Source of the DNA: Sciurus carolinensis
Lineage: Eukaryota; Chordata; Mammalia; Rodentia; Sciuridae
Length of the DNA stretch: 64,000 nt
Reading direction: 5' to 3'
Assembly (NCBI RefSeq): GCF_902686445.1
Contig: NC_062232.1
Span: forward strand, 73,611,440-73,675,439
Of the stretch, positions 60,005-64,000 are shown piece after piece. The notes beneath the pieces are model-generated. The model was not told the origin of the DNA, made no database searches, and saw nothing but the letters and a program-made list of their open reading frames with translations. Position 1 is the stretch's first letter, and each line of letters starts with the position of its first letter. Position numbers and translations under genes: made by a program.

Positions 60005-60540
60005 CAGATTCCTTATTTTTATTTTTATTAGTGCATTACAGTCACACATAATATTGAAATTAATTTGACAGAAGCATACATGTATGGACTCTAATTTCCA
60101 CCAATTCAGTTCCCATTACTTTCTCTTTTCCTCCCCTTCTCTCTCCCTTTCTTATCCTTCCTCTAATAGTCTTTATTCATTTACTGTTTTTATAACTGGT
60201 ACTATGTGGATATAGAGAGAGATAAAATTCACTGTGGAATTTTCACATATGTACACAGCATAATTTCATCAAATTAGCTTCCCAGTTCTCCACCCTTAAC
60301 TATCCTTCCTGTCTTCACCTCTATTCCCTTCTTCTACTCTACTGATCTTTCTTCCATTTTCATGGGATCTCCCCTTCTTCCCTTATTTTTCCCTAGCTTT
60401 TTCGTATAAGAGAAGACATACAACCCCTGAAGTATGACTTATTTTACTTAGGTTGTCCGATTCCACCCAATTACCAGAAAAATGCCATAATTTTATTCTT
60501 CTTCTTCAAGACTGAAAAGGACATAAACTTCCATTGCCTG

Positions 60541-60604
<64 letters not shown>

Positions 60605-60640
60605 TTCTTTATCCATTAATCCACTTATAGACACCACATC
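60005..60640 (-). mobile_element. Old L1 3' end, minus strand
   Basis: 'ttagtgcattacagtcacac', 'aatgccataattttattctt' and the expanded TG/TA site followed by 'tttctttatccattaatcca', all in reverse 3' UTR order. Confidence 0.78.
60543..60600. repeat. (TG)n-(TA)n microsatellite in L1 3' UTR
   Basis: At the same L1 position as the 42465-42512 tract, an independently expanded dinucleotide array. Confidence 0.95.
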
Positions 60641-61955
60641 TGCTTTACTTTCTAGTAGTTAAGAAGTTAGATTATGGAATTTTACTCTCCTTCCTTTTCT
60701 CTTGTTAATTCTCCTTCATGAATCACCCTAGTCAGAGTTTGGGGGTCAAGGAATTCTGTCCTTATTGTCTTCTCTTGTAACCAAATTTCACATCTTTATA
60801 AGTCTTAACCTATCTGGTACTGAGTTTTAGAGTATTTACTCTGTCACTCACCTCAATGATTAGCTGTACTTTCCTGCTTCATTTCTGAGCTGTGGAGGGG
60901 TTGAGGGTTGCTGCCTAGATCTGCAGTGCCATCCTTTGGTTTGAAAAATGTCTGTAGCTGAAATGTGGATAATCTCTTTGGAAACAAATAGATGTTAAAA
61001 TTGAATATGTTGAAAAAGTTCAGATAAGGAATATCTGAGAAAAGAAATAATAATTTCAAATATGACTTATTGCAGTCTCTCAGCACTTTGAAGTCTCCTT
61101 CAGTCTGATTTCTTCACATATCTTCAAATTATCCTTTCATAACACACAACTCTCTTTTTATCATTGAAAATTAATTTACCTCAATGAACACAGAAGAAAA
61201 ATAAATTTAATTATATTGTTCTTAGAAATGTAAAATATACTTACCCCACCTCTAACATTTTGTTCCAGGACTTAAACTATTAAACTATCTGCCATTTCTA
61301 ATTGATGTTCATTACTATTCGGAAGCACTAGAATTTTTTCCCATTTTCAGAACATTTCCAACATAAACTTTTTATACATTTGTCTTTACTCAATAAAATA
61401 CCTCGCCCAAGGATAGACTACTCATCTACATGTTGTAATTTTTTCTTTGTCCTTAAAGGTCCAACTTATCTAATACCTTGCTGTCAGTATACACTTTTTT
61501 ATAGATTTCTTTGCCTTTCATCTTATAAATTGGTTGTATACAAATTTCTCATCAAGTATACACTCTCCAGGAAAACAAATATATATTTTTGTCATTTTTG
61601 TATCTTCACTGTCTAATCCACTGGAGCATAGCAAAAGGTTCAGAAAATTGACTGTAAAATGTCACAATATACCACATTTTAGAAAATAACAATTCATACA
61701 ACAGAATCCAATTTTGTTTACTTATGTACATTCATATACTCATTCATTTATCAATGTTCAGATAGAGGCTCCTGTATTTGCTATTGCATTTACACGTCCA
61801 TATATTTCCAAAGAATTACTTCACAAAGTAAGGTGTGGGTTTGTTATTGTATTTGTTCTTGTTTAAGAGATGCATGCATCAGTCTGGTAGAGCCTGAAAA
61901 GCTCACTAATATTAGAATTATTTTAAATCCCAACCATTATAATACTTTTATTTTT
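60641..61955. other. Unique AT-rich DNA, nothing recognised
   Basis: No gene or clear transposon. Short frames (60853-61086 minus, 61380-61616 plus) show no domain. Confidence 0.5.
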
Positions 61956-62540
61956 TTATTTTACATTTTAATTTTTTATTTGTTCTTTTTAGCTAAATAT
62001 GTTTGGTAATGGAGAGTTCTTTCTGATATTCATTAAAATTTAGTAATGAATTCCAAAACTCTCTTCAAGAAAAAATGTAAATATGCTAGTTTGTTGATAA
62101 ATATTTCTGTACAACCTTAAAAAGGTGAGTTAATATAAAGCAATATACATAACACTTATACATTCATTTACAGCATATATTCATACACACAACCAAAATA
62201 TGATTATTTTCAATATTACTGGCTCTGCAGGCTACTTAATCAGACTGTGGATTATCATATTTAGCTAAATATGACAGTAAAGCCTATTTTGAAAAACATG
62301 AAGTATATCTTATTCTAATTAGGGTCCCAGTCTTGTGGATGTACATGATGTTGAGATTCATTGTGGTGTATAATACATGGCTACTAATACACAAGGAAAG
62401 GAGGAATAGAAGTTCAGTGGATTAGGCCAAGGGGAATAAATGGAAGGAAGAGGAGATAGGAATAGGAAAGACAGTGAAATGAATCTGACATAACTTTCCT
62501 ATTTCTTTTACTTTTAAGGTAATTTAGACTTAGATATAAC
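61956..62540 (-). mobile_element. L1 3' end fragment, host of an inserted inverted copy
   Basis: T-rich tail and ttttttatttgttcttttta (61971-61990), then, after the insert at 62002-62261, 'atgacagtaaagcctatttt' and 'gatgtacatgatgttgagat', which continue the reversed L1 3' UTR. From about 62390 to 62540, 'gaatagaagttcagtggatt' and 'tgaatctgacataacttt' read as L1 3' UTR on the plus strand, so the fragment also contains an inversion. Confidence 0.68.
62000..62251 (+). repeat. Left arm of a ~250-bp inverted repeat
   Basis: Reverse complement of 63166-63418 with about four differences (two adjacent substitutions, one further substitution, one 1-nt indel). Bounded by tagctaaatatg at 61990-62001 and 62262-62273, a 12-bp direct repeat, so this arm looks like the inserted copy. 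Confidence 0.97.
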
Positions 62541-63165
62541 CACATGTTGCTCTAGAATATAAGCTCTCTAGCTGATTAATACAGGTCTATGTCACTTCCA
62601 ATCTTGTGTGATTCCCAGGGAATACATTGTATGAGTCCAATGTTTCATAATATAATATAATTTTCATATTTATCAAAACAAGAAACTTGGCTGAGTAATG
62701 AAATAATGGCATTGTGTCATATTAAAAGAGACCAACCACTTTCACCAGTTCTCTCCTCAATGCTCTTCTAAAAACTCCAAATAATCCTTTCCCTCCACTC
62801 ATTTCATTTTTGGGACAGATTTCAAGGCTAAAGTTTTCTTTCAGAAGAACAATAAATAAATCAAGACTAAAAAAGCTAGAATAAGAGTGCCCATATCTAA
62901 TATGTCTGAATTCTATACATTAACTGAGGCTTCTAATTGAGAAAAAAGAAGGTGATAAAATATACTGAAAAGCATCTTGGAGAAATTTCTCATTAAATAA
63001 ATATTAACCAAGAAATTTGGCTCAAAATAAAACAACTATCTTAAAATATTCTGTGTCTAGTTTTTAGATTGGTGTAGTTTTTAGATTGGTATTGTAGGAT
63101 TTCTATTCAAAAGACTACTTGGGAACTTTTCCAATAAGTGAGTTCTACTGAACACCTGGAGTAAT
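62541..63165. other. Spacer between the inverted-repeat arms, no gene
   Basis: AT-rich. It includes a short tandem duplication of gtttttagattggt at about 63058-63090. Confidence 0.6.
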
Positions 63166-63418
63166 TCCACAGTCTGATTAAGTAGCCTGCAGAGCCAGTA
63201 ATTATTGAAAATAATCATATTTTGGTTGTGTGTATGAATATATGCTGTAAATGAATGTATAAGTGTCATGTATATTGCTTTATATTAACTCACCTTTTTA
63301 AGGTTGTACAGAAATATTTATCAACAAACTAGCATATTTACATTTTTTCTTGAAGAGAACTTTGGAATTCATTACTAAATTTTAATGAATATCAGAAAGA
63401 ACTCTCCATTACCAAACA
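63166..63418 (-). repeat. Right arm of the inverted repeat (likely source)
   Basis: About 98% identical to the left arm in inverse orientation, 914 bp apart. It has no flanking duplication and no transposon landmark, so it is more likely the original locus. Confidence 0.97.
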
Positions 63419-64000
63419 GCCCTAAAATTAATAAAAATATGATATCATATCATTATTATTAGCATATGCTAATAGACTCATGAGAAGAAAAACAAAGTCA
63501 TAGGATTAAGGGAAAGAAGCAGTTAATTAACCTATTCTTTTCAACCTGAATTATGTATCTTTATTAATAAGTTAATTTTTGTATTTAGGTGGTCACATTT
63601 GTATAAGCTAAAAACTACATAATTTAATGATGTCATCAATTTTTTTTTCAAATCCACTATGTTCAGAAGAACATATTACTGAGAAAATGTTATCTGGAAA
63701 AATATTCCTATGAGCATTCAAAAAATATAGAACTTCAGTAGCATCAAATCTAGAGTAACTTAAACCTCCCCTCAACACACACACAAACACACACACATAT
63801 TTTCCTCATACATACACTCAACTTATTCATATATAACCATGATGATAGCTGATGCCAATGGTGTTTTGTTTTTACAAAAGACTGAATAGCACATTTTGGT
63901 CCTTTGAATCTAGTAGGAACAATTTAATTTTCACACATGTACAGGTAACAATTAAAATGTACTAGCATTGAGATTCAGAGAAATAGTAGAGTTTCCTATA
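63419..64000. other. AT-rich DNA with CA-rich patch
   Basis: An imperfect (CA)n lies at about 63773-63800. No gene seen. Confidence 0.55.

Noticed and set aside
1..64000. CRISPR arrays, operons, riboswitches, phage or plasmid features
   Set aside because: Repeats are dispersed eukaryotic retroelements; no regularly spaced short repeats, and no prokaryotic gene organisation.

Overview
This window is mammalian genomic DNA, very probably from a squirrel-family rodent (ground squirrel or marmot type). That inference rests on repeat content: many SINEs in which a B1-like 7SL half is fused to a tRNA-Ala-like ID half (the B1-dID type described from sciurids), free ID-type SINEs, and young rodent-style L1 LINEs. 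I found no host protein-coding gene, no rRNA gene and no functional tRNA gene. All longer open frames of recognisable character belong to L1 retrotransposons or to LTR elements. The window is AT-rich and gene-poor, and contains one 500-N assembly gap (31265-31764).

Layout. 1-5960: a nearly full-length young L1 on the minus strand (L1 A) with intact ORF1, ORF2 broken by three small lesions, and a GC-rich 5' UTR carrying two diverged copies of a promoter unit. 5961-13580: mostly unique AT-rich DNA with two MaLR-like LTRs. 13583-20405: a short L1 and an old near-full-length L1 (L1 B), both minus, with an LTR inserted in the latter. 20440-27605: SINEs, old L1 pieces, an unclassified LTR-like unit, a MaLR with internal sequence, and a Tigger/MER2-like scrap. 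27610-31264: a third minus-strand L1 (L1 C) running into the gap. 31765-33008: old plus-strand L1 including a 5' UTR. 33009-37202: SINEs and unique DNA. 37203-46175: an old plus-strand L1 (L1 D) carrying a SINE, a twin-primed inverted L1 and a solo LTR. 46285-47945: more old L1, including an inverted partial copy of part of L1 D. 48691-50701: a SINE and a young 5'-truncated L1 (L1 E) with a 29-bp target-site duplication. 52757-59110: an old plus-strand L1 (L1 F) interrupted by a long ERV LTR-like block and an ID SINE. 59125-60640: SINE and minus-strand L1 pieces. 61960-63418: an L1 3' end hosting an inverted copy, about 98% identical, of a 250-bp segment lying 0.9 kb downstream.

There is no pathway or operon to describe. 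The biology is layered retrotransposition: old L1s (B, D, F) were hit by LTRs, SINEs and younger L1s, and insertion junctions give the relative order. The most notable points are the telomere-repeat-like tract in the 3' UTR of the two youngest L1s, the duplicated L1 promoter unit of which only the outer copy keeps a YY1-type core, an 11-residue tandem repeat in ORF1p, a clear twin-priming structure, and two long inverted repeats formed by inverted duplication.
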